Source: Pannonibacter indicus (GTDB taxonomy: Bacteria > Pseudomonadota > Alphaproteobacteria > Rhizobiales > Stappiaceae). From it: 64,000 nt of DNA. The notes under the pieces were generated by a model that ran no database searches, was not told the origin of the DNA, and worked only from the letters and a program-made list of their open reading frames with translations. Below, piece by piece: positions 27,406 through 36,591 of the stretch. The DNA is taken from NCBI RefSeq assembly GCF_001418225.1, contig NZ_LIPT01000006.1, positions 62,001 to 126,000 on the forward strand, read 5' to 3'. Each line of letters begins with the position of its first letter. Positions within the stretch are counted from its first letter, which is position 1. The position numbers and the translations under genes are program-made.

Positions 27406-28299
27406 ATGCCCATCCATGAAATCGCCGCGCTCGCGGCCGCGGCCCTCTGGGCTTACGGCGGCATCATCTCCGCCACCCCGTCCTCCCATCTGGGTGCGAT
27501 TGCCTTCAACCGGCTGCGCATGCTCATGGTCTTTGCCATGCTGGCCGCTGCGGTGACCGTTGGCCCCGGCTGGAGCTCGCTTGGCTTTGAGCACTTGGGC
27601 GCACTGGTGCTCTCCGGCCTCATCGGCATCTTCATCGGCGATACGGCCCTGTTCCTGACGCTCAACCGGATGGGTCCGCGCCGCACCGCCATGCTGTTCT
27701 CGCTGAACGCACCCATGTCTGCGGTGCTCGGCTGGCTGGTGCTGGGCGAGGCGCTGAGCGGACAGGTGCTGGCAGGCGTCATCATCTGCTTTGCCGGAGT
27801 GATACTGTCCATCGCCTTCGGCAAACGCCGGTCGCAGCTCCACACCTGGGAGAGCATCAAGGGGCCACTGTGGATCGGTCTTCTCCTCGGCCTGGCAGCC
27901 GCCCTGTCGCAATCCGTTGGCTCCCTCATTGCACGCCCGGTGATGGAAACGGGCGTTGATCCGGTCGTGGCCTCGGCCGTGCGCATCGGCATCGCCGCGC
28001 TCGGCCTTGTCTGCCTCGGCGCCCTGCCCTTTGCCTATCTGAAACCGGCGAACCCGCTCACGCTCAGGATTGCCGGCTGGACGGCCCTGTCGGGCTTCAT
28101 CGGCATGGGTGTCGGCATGACCCTGGTGCTGTTTGCGCTGTCCGGCGGCAAGGTGGGGATCATCTCCACCCTGTCCGCCACGACGCCAGCCCTGCAGCTG
28201 CCGCTCCTGTGGTGGCGCACCGGCGAAATGCCGGCCCCTGGCGCCTGGATCGGCGCCGCACTGGTCGTCTTCGGCTGCGGGCTGATGTTCGGGGTATAG
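27406..28299 (+). CDS. EamA/DMT family transporter
   Basis: This 297-residue membrane protein has about ten hydrophobic segments in two EamA repeats, typical of the drug/metabolite transporter superfamily. The first begins EIAALAAAALWAYGGIIS and ends near LGWLVLGEALSGQVLAGVII; the second is in the last 150 residues and ends ALVVFGCGLMFGV. It starts 11 bases after the TenA stop, so the two genes may be cotranscribed, which would fit transport of a thiamine-related compound, though this is a guess. The stop is five bases from the convergent ecm stop. Confidence 0.9.
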   Translation: MPIHEIAALAAAALWAYGGIISATPSSHLGAIAFNRLRMLMVFAMLAAAVTVGPGWSSLGFEHLGALVLSGLIGIFIGDTALFLTLNRMGPRRTAMLFSLNAPMSAVLGWLVLGEALSGQVLAGVIICFAGVILSIAFGKRRSQLHTWESIKGPLWIGLLLGLAAALSQSVGSLIARPVMETGVDPVVASAVRIGIAALGLVCLGALPFAYLKPANPLTLRIAGWTALSGFIGMGVGMTLVLFALSGGKVGIISTLSATTPALQLPLLWWRTGEMPAPGAWIGAALVVFGCGLMFGV

Positions 28300-28304
28300 C
28301 CCCT

Positions 28305-30311
28305 TCAGGCCGCCCGCTCTCCCTGCTCGCCGGCAATGCGCACCACATCGGCCATGATGCCGGTGAGCTGGAAGTCCTTCGGGGTGTAGACCGCAGCAAC
28401 GCCCATGGCCTTCAGCGTCCGGGCGTCCTCATCCGGAATGATGCCGCCGACAACGACTGGAATATCGGCAATGCCTGCCGCCCGGAGCCGCTCCAGCACG
28501 TCGCGCACCAGCGCCAGATGGGAGCCGGAGAGGATCGACAGGCCGATGACATGCACGCTCTCCTCCAGCGCCGCGTTGACGATCTGCGCCGGGGTGAGGC
28601 GGATGCCCTCGTAGACCACTTCCATGCCGCAGTCGCGGGCACGCACGGCAATCTGCTCCGCGCCATTGGAATGGCCATCGAGCCCCGGCTTGCCAACAAG
28701 GAACTTCAGCCTGCGGCCCAGCTTGCGCGAGACGGCTTCCACGCTTTCGCGCACCGCCGCCACATCGCCCGCATCGTCCCGTGCGGCGCGGCCAACGCCG
28801 GTGGGGGCACGGTATTCGCCAAAGACCTCGCGCAGCGCCGCACCCCATTCGCCAGTTGTTACGCCCGCCTTGGCCGCAGCGATCGAGGGTTCCATGATGT
28901 TGCGCCCTTCACGCGCCGCCGCCTTGAGCCCGGCAATCGCCGCCTCCGCTGCGGCCCCGTCACGAGCGGAACGCCAGGCCTTGATGCGCTCGATGGCTTC
29001 ATCTTCCACATGCGCTGAAACGGTGAGGATGCCGCCATCTTCCCCGGCGGCCAGTGGCGAGGGCTCGCTTTCCGTCCAGCGGTTGACACCGACGACGATC
29101 TGCTCGCCGCTCTCGATGCCTGCAAGCCGGCGGCTGTTCGCCTCCACCAGCTGCTGCTTCATGTAGCTGGTCTCAACAGCAGCGACGGCCCCACCCATGG
29201 CATCGATCCGGGCCAGCTCTGCCCGCGCTTCGGCCTTCAGCTCTTCCACCTTTGCGTTGATGACGGAGGAGCCGTCAAAGATATCGTCATAGTCGAGCAG
29301 GTCGGTCTCATAAGCGAGAATCTGCTGCATGCGCAAGGACCATTGCTGATCGAACGGCCGGGGCAGGCCCAGCGCCTCGTTCCAGGCCGGAAGCTGCACC
29401 GCACGGGCGCGGGCATTCTTCGACAGAACCACGGCCAGCATCTCGATCAGAATGCGGTAGACGTTGTTCTCCGGCTGCGGCTCGGTCAGGCCCAGCGAGT
29501 TGACCTGCACCCCATAACGGAAGCGGCGGTAGCGCGGATCGGCGATGCCATAGCGGTCGCGGCAGATCTCATCCCACAATTCGGTGAAGGCGCGCATCTT
29601 GCACATCTCGGTGATGAAGCGCATGCCCGCATTGACGAAGAAGGAAATGCGGCCCACTGCCTGCGGAAACTCGGCTTCCGGAATGGCACCGCTCGCCTTC
29701 ATGCCGTCAAGAATGGCGATGGCCGTTGCCAGTGCGAAGGACAGCTCCTGCACCGGCGTCGCCCCCGCTTCCTGCAGATGGTAGGAGCAGACATTCATCG
29801 GGTTCCACTTCGGCATCTCGCTGTAGGTCCAGGCGATTACATCCGTGGTGAGCCGCAGCGAGGGTGCGGGCGGGAAAACGTAAGTGCCGCGCGAAAGATA
29901 TTCCTTGATGATGTCGTTCTGGGTGGTACCGGCCAGCCGCTTGCGGTCCGCGCCCTGTTCATCTGCCGCAGCCACATAGAGCGCCAGCAGCCAGGGGGCG
30001 GTGGCGTTGATCGTCATGGACGTGTTCATCCGCTCCAGCGGAATGTCCTGAAACAGGGTGCGCATGTCGCCCAGATGCGCCACCGGCACGCCCACCTTGC
30101 CGACCTCGCCCCGCGACAGCAGGTCATCGGGATCATAGCCCGTCTGGGTCGGCAGATCGAAGGCGATGGAAAGACCGGTCTGGCCCTTGGTCAGATTGGC
30201 CCGGTAGAGCCTGTTGGAATCGGCCGCCGTGGAATGGCCCGCATAGGTGCGGAAGATCCAGGGCTCATCCCGCTTCCGGCCGCCCTCGCCCATCGTCTTG
30301 TCATCACTCAT
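28305..30311 (-). CDS. ecm: Ethylmalonyl-CoA mutase
   Basis: Ecm converts (2R)-ethylmalonyl-CoA to (2S)-methylsuccinyl-CoA with adenosylcobalamin in the ethylmalonyl-CoA pathway for C2 assimilation. The 668-residue protein was formerly called MeaA. The N-terminal barrel has FRTYAGHSTAADSNRLYR, SIAFDLPTQTGYDPDD and MNTSMTINATAPWLLALY. The C-terminal B12 domain contains GLDGHSNGAEQ (base-off motif DXHXXG, Asp near residue 543), then GLSILSGSHL and VVVGGIIPDED. ATG 30311 follows GAGGG. ccr and mch of the same pathway are 6 and 10 kb away. Confidence 0.94.
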   Translation of the reverse strand: MSDDKTMGEGGRKRDEPWIFRTYAGHSTAADSNRLYRANLTKGQTGLSIAFDLPTQTGYDPDDLLSRGEVGKVGVPVAHLGDMRTLFQDIPLERMNTSMTINATAPWLLALYVAAADEQGADRKRLAGTTQNDIIKEYLSRGTYVFPPAPSLRLTTDVIAWTYSEMPKWNPMNVCSYHLQEAGATPVQELSFALATAIAILDGMKASGAIPEAEFPQAVGRISFFVNAGMRFITEMCKMRAFTELWDEICRDRYGIADPRYRRFRYGVQVNSLGLTEPQPENNVYRILIEMLAVVLSKNARARAVQLPAWNEALGLPRPFDQQWSLRMQQILAYETDLLDYDDIFDGSSVINAKVEELKAEARAELARIDAMGGAVAAVETSYMKQQLVEANSRRLAGIESGEQIVVGVNRWTESEPSPLAAGEDGGILTVSAHVEDEAIERIKAWRSARDGAAAEAAIAGLKAAAREGRNIMEPSIAAAKAGVTTGEWGAALREVFGEYRAPTGVGRAARDDAGDVAAVRESVEAVSRKLGRRLKFLVGKPGLDGHSNGAEQIAVRARDCGMEVVYEGIRLTPAQIVNAALEESVHVIGLSILSGSHLALVRDVLERLRAAGIADIPVVVGGIIPDEDARTLKAMGVAAVYTPKDFQLTGIMADVVRIAGEQGERAA

Positions 30312-30502
30312 GCGGACACCCTCCACCCGGCCTGACGGCCGTCATCCATCCCAGCACGATAAGGCCTCAGCGGCACCGGATAAATTCGCCAAAAGTCGCC
30401 CTGCTGCGGCGCAATATAATTTCACCAAACGAAATAATTTTCATAAGAAAATACCGCGCCGTACAAATTTACCGTTACGTCAAATAATAAGAAATTAACA
30501 CG

Positions 30503-30523
30503 AACTATACTTATCGTATAGTT
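30503..30523. promoter_or_regulatory. Inverted repeat AACTATAC-N5-GTATAGTT
   Basis: Eight-base perfect arms at 30503-30510 and 30516-30523 lie 25 bases before the start of the truncated chemoreceptor gene, in a notably AT-rich stretch (about 30412-30550). This is a plausible operator or promoter element. Its ACTATAC half-site also occurs in the TetR palindrome at 13790, with different spacing. Confidence 0.5.
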
Positions 30524-30548
30524 AGGTTGAAATCAGGAACTCAGTCAC

Positions 30549-31286
30549 ATGAGATTATCATTTATACTTAGAGCAGTTGTCGTAACACTTGCCGCAACGG
30601 CATGCCCGGTCACAGGATGGATAAGTATTGAATCGAACTCGAGGCTTCAGAAATATAGCCTTGCAAGTGCGCGCGTTAAGACGATGCAGGCCCTGTCTGA
30701 CATTCCCGCAAATGCGAACGCGGATCGGGGCCTGATCACTCTTCTTCTGGATTCCGAAAACGCGGCCGAACGCTCGCGTGAGGCCGACGTTGCCAAGAGC
30801 CGCCAGCCGGCGGATGTTGCCTTCACCAAGGCCTTGGATGCAGCGGCAGAGCTTGCCGCGCTTGAGCCGGCCAATGCCGCCGCTGCAGACATCGTGAAAA
30901 AGAGCCAGGCAGACTGGCTCCAGATGCGCGCAGCCAATGACCGGCTGGTGTTCTCCGCTCCGCTGGAGCAGCGCCGCAAGGCCTCGCAGGATACGTTTGC
31001 GGCTTCCGCAAACATGAACAAGACGGTGCTGGATGCAATCGACCGCGAAATGGAGATCCCAGCCGAAGTCGATGGCGAAGTCCGCCAGATCCGGGGCGAG
31101 AATGTCGAGGAAGCGGCGGCCGGCACAGTGAAAGTCTCCCGCAACATCACCGATGTGAACGAAGCCGCAGAACTGACCGGCCACATCGCCCGTGATGTTG
31201 TCAGCGCCTCCAACGGCATTTCCAGCCAGGCAGAGGAACTGAAGGGCAAGGTGGAAAGCTTCGTCCGCCGCGTTCGCGCCGGCTGA
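30549..31286 (+). CDS. Chemoreceptor-like protein lacking HAMP and most of the signalling domain
   Basis: This 245-residue protein begins with one membrane segment (residues about 5-26) and an exported helical sensor-like region: KTMQALSDIPANANADRGLI and KASQDTFAASANMNKTVLDA. From about residue 185, EAAAGTVKVSRNITDVNEAA through SSQAEELKGKVESFVRRVRA is the extreme C-terminal tail of a methyl-accepting chemotaxis protein. The second membrane segment, HAMP domain and the hairpin tip that binds CheW and CheA are absent, as if deleted in frame. It is probably a remnant or an unusual small membrane protein. The stop follows in frame, with no frameshift. Confidence 0.75.
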   Translation: MRLSFILRAVVVTLAATACPVTGWISIESNSRLQKYSLASARVKTMQALSDIPANANADRGLITLLLDSENAAERSREADVAKSRQPADVAFTKALDAAAELAALEPANAAAADIVKKSQADWLQMRAANDRLVFSAPLEQRRKASQDTFAASANMNKTVLDAIDREMEIPAEVDGEVRQIRGENVEEAAAGTVKVSRNITDVNEAAELTGHIARDVVSASNGISSQAEELKGKVESFVRRVRAG

Positions 31287-31466
31287 CAGCCACCGCCACC
31301 ACTGCAAGACGAGGACAGCCCCCGCGCGGGGCTGTCTTCATGTGAGGCCCCCCGGCGAAATACCGGTTTTCCGGCCGCAATGGCTGGCAAACGGCAGCAT
31401 GAGCCCCTATGTTGGACCCATCGGCCGGGTGAATGTCCCGGAATGGCGGCCCGCTGCGGACATGGC

Positions 31467-31898
31467 ATGACACCTGCACACAGCAGACAGGATATAGAAG
31501 ACGGCACCGCAGGCGCATCCCGCCTTGCGCCGGTTCTGTTCAAGCTGCTGCTGCTGGCTTTTCTGGCCACCCTGCAATGGACGGCCCTGCCGGGACAAAT
31601 CTCCCGGCCGGATCTGCAAAGGGCCGAGGCAGGGCTTGCCAGCGCCGGACAGGCCGCGCAAGCGGCCCAGCGCGCCAGAGACGCCTGGCGCAATGCCACG
31701 GCAGAATGGCGCAAGTCCGGACCGGACCGTCACCTCTCCCCGCCTCCGCAAGGCTCTGATCCGGCTGGCCTTGCCCCCTCAGGCACAGAGCACCTTCCGC
31801 AGGCCGGACGGCTAGCACAGGCAGCAGTTTCCCCTGCCCTGCCCGCACTGGCACTGCCGCGCGATTTTGATGCCCGCGCCCCTCCGGCTGCGGCCTGA
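31467..31898 (+). CDS. Small membrane-anchored protein of unknown function
   Basis: This 143-residue frame has one hydrophobic segment (RLAPVLFKLLLLAFLATLQW), then an Ala/Arg-rich helical stretch and a Pro/Ala-rich tail. Third-position GC is high, as in the neighbouring genes, which supports coding. The ribosome site is weak and I recognise no family. ATG 31467 was chosen as the first good in-frame start. It lies 107 bases before secDF, so it may be an accessory or an unrelated hypothetical gene. Confidence 0.45.
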   Translation: MTPAHSRQDIEDGTAGASRLAPVLFKLLLLAFLATLQWTALPGQISRPDLQRAEAGLASAGQAAQAAQRARDAWRNATAEWRKSGPDRHLSPPPQGSDPAGLAPSGTEHLPQAGRLAQAAVSPALPALALPRDFDARAPPAAA

Positions 31899-32005
31899 CG
31901 GAGCATTGCTCCCTTTCTGACCTGACTTTCCCTGTTTTTCTCCACGGCTGACGCTTGCGCAGGACTGGTTCCGCGCGGGTGTGCCGTTCCATGGATCATC
32001 ACACC

Positions 32006-34549
32006 ATGCGCAAATCACGCTGGGTGCTTGCAGCCTATCTGGCTGTCATCATCTTCGGGCTGCTGGCGGCATTGCCCAATTTCCTGTCCCCCTCACAACT
32101 GGCCAGCCTGCCCGGCTGGCTGCCGAAACAGCCCGTCACGCTGGGCCTTGATCTTCGCGGCGGATCGCATCTCGTGCTGGAAACGGACACGAAGGCCCTG
32201 CTGAAGGACCGGATCGACGATCTGCAGCGGCAGGCCCGTCAGAGCCTGACCAGCGCCGGCATTGCCACATCGTCCCTGCGCGCCGGGGACGGCACCGTCA
32301 CCATTGCCCTCAAGGATGAAGGGCAGACGGACGCCGCCCTAGAAGCGCTGCGCCCGCTGATCAACGCCGCTGGCGGACTGATGCCCGGCATGGCCGGAGC
32401 GCCGGACATGACCATCACCCGCACCAGCCCCGGCACGCTGGAGATGAAGCTGACGGAAGAAGGCATCCGCGACCGCATCAGTGCGGCCGTGGCCCAGAGC
32501 CTTGAGATCATCCGCATGCGCATCGATCAGGCCGGTGTCGCCGAGCCCGTGATCCAGCGGGCGGGCGGGGACCGCATCATGGTGCAATTGCCCGGCGTGC
32601 AGGACCCGGCCCGCATCCGCGAGCTTCTTGGCAGCACCGCCAAGCTCTCCTTTCACATGCTGGCCGATGCCGCACCGGGCGCACGCCTGCCGGCCGGTGT
32701 CAGCCTGCTCCCGGCAGTCAGGGGCAGCACGCAATATCCGGTCGAAAACCGTGCCGCCCTGTCAGGCGAGCGGCTGGCCGATGCAAGGGCAGGCTTTGAC
32801 CCGCAGACCCGCGCTCCGCTGGTGCTGTTCCGCTTTGACAGCAGCGGCGCACGGCAGTTTGCCGAAATCACAAAGGCCAACACCGGCAAACCTTTCGCCA
32901 TCGTGCTGGATGGCAAGGTCTTGAGCGCGCCGGTCATCCAGCAGCCGATCACTGGCGGCTCGGGCCAGATCAGCGGCAACTTCACCATTGCGGAAGCTGC
33001 AGACCTTGCCGCCCTGCTGCGTGCGGGCGCCCTGCCTGCCCCGCTCACCGTCATCGAGGAGCGGACCGTCGGCGCGGATCTGGGAGCAGATGCCATTGCA
33101 AGGGGCGTTGAAACCGGCATCGCAGGTTTCGGCCTGGTGTTTGCCTTCATGATGGTGCTCTACGGCCGCTGGGGCCTTGTCGCCAATTTCGCGCTGGCGC
33201 TGAACGTGCTGCTGACGCTGGGCGGCCTCAGCCTGATGGGCGCAACGCTGACGCTGCCCGGCATCGCCGGTATCGTACTCGGCATCGGCCTTGCGGTGGA
33301 TGCCAACGTGCTGATCAACGAGCGCATCCGCGAGGAAACACGCAAGGGGCTCAGCGCCCACGCGGCGCTCGATGCCGGCTTCAGGCGCGCCTATGCGACG
33401 ATTGTGGATTCCAACGTTACGGCACTGATCGCAACCGTCCTGCTTTTCTGGTTCGGCACCGGCCCGGTGCGCGGTTTTGCCGTCACCATGGGCCTCGGCA
33501 TCGCCATTTCCATGTTCACCGCCGTGTCGATCGTCCGGGTCATCATGACGGCCATCGTGCGCAGGTGGCGGCTGAAGAAGCTGGTCATCGAACCGCCCTT
33601 CGGCTTCCGCCTGATCCCCGACGGCACCAGCATCCGCTTCATGCGCGGGCGCTTCATCGGCATAGGCATGTCCATCTTCCTGTCGCTTGCTTCCGTGGCT
33701 CTGCTGATCAAGCCGGGCCTCAACCTCGGCGTCGACTTCCGGGGCGGCATCCAGATGGAGGTGACAACGCAAGGGCCCGCCGATCTTGCCGGCCTGCGCA
33801 GCGGGCTGGGCGGGCTGGGTCTAGGCGAGATCGCCCTGCAGCAATTCGGCGATCCCACCCACGTCCTCCTGCGGGCCGAGCGCCAGCCGGGCGGCGAGGA
33901 GGCACAGACGGCAGCCGTCAACACCATCCGCAGCAGCCTTGCCCAGATTGCACCCGGCTCTCAGGTGGAGCGTACGGAAGTGGTTGGGCCGAAGGTCAGC
34001 GGCGAACTGGCGGCAGCGGGCATCCTTGCCGTCATTCTGGCCAGCCTTGCCATGCTGTTCTACATCTGGGTCCGCTTCGAATGGCCGTTCGCGGTCGGCG
34101 CCATCGCCACACTGGTGCTGGACGTGACCAAGACGGCCGGCTTCTTCGCGCTCACCGGCATCGACTTCAACCTCACGGCCATTGCCGCGCTGCTGACGCT
34201 CGTCGGCTACTCGGTCAATGACAAGGTGGTGGTCTATGACCGCATGCGCGAGAACATGCGCCTCTACAAGCAGATGCCGCTGCGGGAGATGATCGACAAG
34301 TCGATCAACGAAACCCTCGGGCGCAGCCTCTACACCTCGATCACCGCCTTCCTGGCCATGCTGCCCATGGCCATATGGGGCGGCAGCGCGGTGGAGAGCT
34401 TCGCCGTGCCGATGGTGTTCGGCATCGTGGTGGCGGCCAGTTCATCGGTGTTCATCGCCGCACCGATCCTCCTCTTCCTCGGCGACTGGCGCAAACGCCG
34501 CCAGAAAAAGGCAGAAACACCGGCTGCCGAACCGGCGGCGCAAGCCTGA
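32006..34549 (+). CDS. secDF: Fused protein translocase subunit SecDF
   Basis: SecDF uses the proton gradient to pull exported proteins through SecYEG. The 847-residue fusion has the SecD half (first membrane helix, then VTLGLDLRGGSHLVLETD, LPGVQDPARIRELLG and TVGADLGADAI), and the SecF half starting near LNLGVDFRGGIQMEV. Each half ends in five membrane helices; GIGLAVDANVLINERIREE and VGYSVNDKVVVYDRMREN are the conserved cytoplasmic-side stretches. ATG 32006 (MRKSRWVLAAYL) matches the SecD beginning; ATG 31991 is an alternative. Fusion is usual in Alphaproteobacteria. Confidence 0.96.
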   Translation: MRKSRWVLAAYLAVIIFGLLAALPNFLSPSQLASLPGWLPKQPVTLGLDLRGGSHLVLETDTKALLKDRIDDLQRQARQSLTSAGIATSSLRAGDGTVTIALKDEGQTDAALEALRPLINAAGGLMPGMAGAPDMTITRTSPGTLEMKLTEEGIRDRISAAVAQSLEIIRMRIDQAGVAEPVIQRAGGDRIMVQLPGVQDPARIRELLGSTAKLSFHMLADAAPGARLPAGVSLLPAVRGSTQYPVENRAALSGERLADARAGFDPQTRAPLVLFRFDSSGARQFAEITKANTGKPFAIVLDGKVLSAPVIQQPITGGSGQISGNFTIAEAADLAALLRAGALPAPLTVIEERTVGADLGADAIARGVETGIAGFGLVFAFMMVLYGRWGLVANFALALNVLLTLGGLSLMGATLTLPGIAGIVLGIGLAVDANVLINERIREETRKGLSAHAALDAGFRRAYATIVDSNVTALIATVLLFWFGTGPVRGFAVTMGLGIAISMFTAVSIVRVIMTAIVRRWRLKKLVIEPPFGFRLIPDGTSIRFMRGRFIGIGMSIFLSLASVALLIKPGLNLGVDFRGGIQMEVTTQGPADLAGLRSGLGGLGLGEIALQQFGDPTHVLLRAERQPGGEEAQTAAVNTIRSSLAQIAPGSQVERTEVVGPKVSGELAAAGILAVILASLAMLFYIWVRFEWPFAVGAIATLVLDVTKTAGFFALTGIDFNLTAIAALLTLVGYSVNDKVVVYDRMRENMRLYKQMPLREMIDKSINETLGRSLYTSITAFLAMLPMAIWGGSAVESFAVPMVFGIVVAASSSVFIAAPILLFLGDWRKRRQKKAETPAAEPAAQA

Positions 34550-34565
34550 GCGCATAAAAACGGAC

Positions 34566-34593
34566 TGCCCCGCCGCTTTTTGCCGGCGGGGCA
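34566..34593 (+). terminator. Hairpin downstream of secDF
   Basis: Ten-base perfect arms, TGCCCCGCCG (34566-34575) and CGGCGGGGCA (34584-34593), start 17 bases after the secDF stop. The T-run is in the loop and not after the stem, so function as an intrinsic terminator is uncertain. Confidence 0.55.
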
Positions 34594-34650
34594 CTTGCAC
34601 CGCACGGACGAACTCAATCAAAAAGAAAGTTCCAGAAGGATAACAGCCAT

Positions 34651-36363
34651 ATGCCCCATGACACGCCGCTGATTGCCACCATCGTTGCCGGACTTGGCAT
34701 CGCATTCATTCTGGGGGCAATTGCGAACCGGCTGAGGCTGCCGCCGCTGGCGGGCTACCTGATCGCGGGCGTGCTGGTGGGTCCGCACACCCCGGGCTTC
34801 GTCGCCGACCAGAATCTCGCGCCCGAACTTGCGGAGATCGGCGTCATCCTGCTGATGTTCGGCGTCGGCCTGCATTTTTCGCTGAAGGACCTTTTGTCGG
34901 TGCGGGCGATTGCTGTGCCAGGCGCATTGGTGCAGATCCTCGCCGCGACGCTGATGGGGGCTGGCCTTGCCTGGATGATGGACTGGCCGCTGCGTTCCGG
35001 GCTTGTCTTCGGCCTTGCCCTGTCGGTTGCCAGCACCGTAGTGCTGCTGCGCGCCCTGCAGGAACGCCGCCTCGTTGCGACAGAACAAGGGCGCATCGCG
35101 GTCGGCTGGCTGATCGTCGAAGATCTGGCCATGGTGCTGGCGCTTGTCATCCTGCCCGCGATTGCCAGCGTCATCGGCGGGCAAAGCAACATTGCGCCCG
35201 ATCCGCTGGCCGCCCGTTTCGGCCTTGGCATCTGGGGCGTCCTGGGTCTGACACTGGTCAAGGTCGCGGCCTTTGTGGCGCTGATGCTGATCATCGGGCG
35301 GCGGGTGATCCCCTGGATCCTGCATTACATTGCCCACACCGGCTCGCGCGAACTGTTCCGCCTTGCGGTGCTGTCCATCGCTCTGGGTGTCGCCTTTGGC
35401 GCGGCCAAGCTTTTCGGCGTGTCGCTGGCGTTGGGGGCCTTCTTCGCCGGCATGATCCTGAGCGAATCCCAGCTCAGCCACAGGGCCGCCGAGGAATCCC
35501 TGCCCCTGCGCGATGCCTTCGCCGTGCTGTTCTTCGTCTCGGTCGGCATGCTGTTCGACCCGGCGAGCATCATCGAGGACCCGCTGCCCGTCATGGCAAC
35601 GGTCTTCATCATCATTGCCGGCAAGTCCGTTGCGGCCTTTGTCATCGTCCGGCTGTTCGGGCATTCGCGGGAGACTGCGCTGACCATTGCCGCGAGCCTT
35701 GCCCAGATCGGCGAGTTCTCCTTCATCCTCGCCGAGCTTGGCGGCAAGCTGAACCTCCTGCCGGACCAGGGCCGCGATCTCATCCTTGCCGGTGCCATCC
35801 TGTCCATCCTGCTCAACCCGCTGTTCTTCGCCGCCATCGACTGGCTGAAGCCCAGGACGGAAGCACAGGAGGAAGGCGCTGATGCACCAACGGCCCAGCA
35901 AGCGGAAAAGCAGGCGAATACGCCGGTCGTGCAGGCCACCAGCCAGACCGGGCATACCATTCTCGTCGGCTTCGGCCGGGTCGGCAGCCTTACCGGGCGG
36001 GAGCTGCAGGCTGCAGGCGAACCGCTGCTGGTGATCGAGGATGCGGACAAATCCCTGACCGCGCTGAAAGAAGCCGGCATCGAGGCGATCGTTGGCAATG
36101 GCGCCCGTCAGGACGTGCTGCAGGCGGCCAACATCGCAGAAGCCCGGCGGCTGATCATTGCCATTCCCAACGCCTTCGAGGCGGGGCAGATCGTCCTTCA
36201 GGCCAAAGCCGCCAATCCGGAGATCGAGATCATCGCCCGCGCGCATTTCGATGCGGAGGTGGACCATCTCGCAGGCCTTGGTGTCGGCACCATCATCATG
36301 GGCGAGCATGAGATTGCAAGGGCCATCGTGGAGAAGGTGACCGGAGCGCGTCCGCTCACCTGA
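34651..36363 (+). CDS. YbaL/KefB-type monovalent cation:proton antiporter
   Basis: This 570-residue CPA2 transporter has about 13 membrane helices, then a cytoplasmic RCK/TrkA-N domain. The membrane part contains RLRLPPLAGYLIAGVLVGPH, LLMFGVGLHFSLKDLL and VLFFVSVGMLFDP. The nucleotide-binding motif VGFGRVGSLTGRELQ is at about residue 433, with DADKSLTALKEAGIEAIVGN after it. It should export K+ in exchange for protons, controlled by nucleotides. A Gln/Ala-rich linker of about 35 residues separates the two parts. Confidence 0.93.
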   Translation: MPHDTPLIATIVAGLGIAFILGAIANRLRLPPLAGYLIAGVLVGPHTPGFVADQNLAPELAEIGVILLMFGVGLHFSLKDLLSVRAIAVPGALVQILAATLMGAGLAWMMDWPLRSGLVFGLALSVASTVVLLRALQERRLVATEQGRIAVGWLIVEDLAMVLALVILPAIASVIGGQSNIAPDPLAARFGLGIWGVLGLTLVKVAAFVALMLIIGRRVIPWILHYIAHTGSRELFRLAVLSIALGVAFGAAKLFGVSLALGAFFAGMILSESQLSHRAAEESLPLRDAFAVLFFVSVGMLFDPASIIEDPLPVMATVFIIIAGKSVAAFVIVRLFGHSRETALTIAASLAQIGEFSFILAELGGKLNLLPDQGRDLILAGAILSILLNPLFFAAIDWLKPRTEAQEEGADAPTAQQAEKQANTPVVQATSQTGHTILVGFGRVGSLTGRELQAAGEPLLVIEDADKSLTALKEAGIEAIVGNGARQDVLQAANIAEARRLIIAIPNAFEAGQIVLQAKAANPEIEIIARAHFDAEVDHLAGLGVGTIIMGEHEIARAIVEKVTGARPLT

Positions 36364-36591
36364 TCCTGCCCTGCACCCAGCGCCCTGCCTTCTGTGCACC
36401 GCAAAACAGTGCAGACTGCCGCAACGCAAGTTAAGCAATAGTCGTATAGATCAAGCGCCATTTTAGACGGATAGTTGCGCGATAGCAGGTCTTTCGCACC
36501 CAACCGCTGCTGCGCCGCAATAGTCCTGCGCCGCAGGGAGGCGTGCAGGAGCCGGGCTGGCAGTTTCATGCCGGAGTGGAGGAGGACACCC

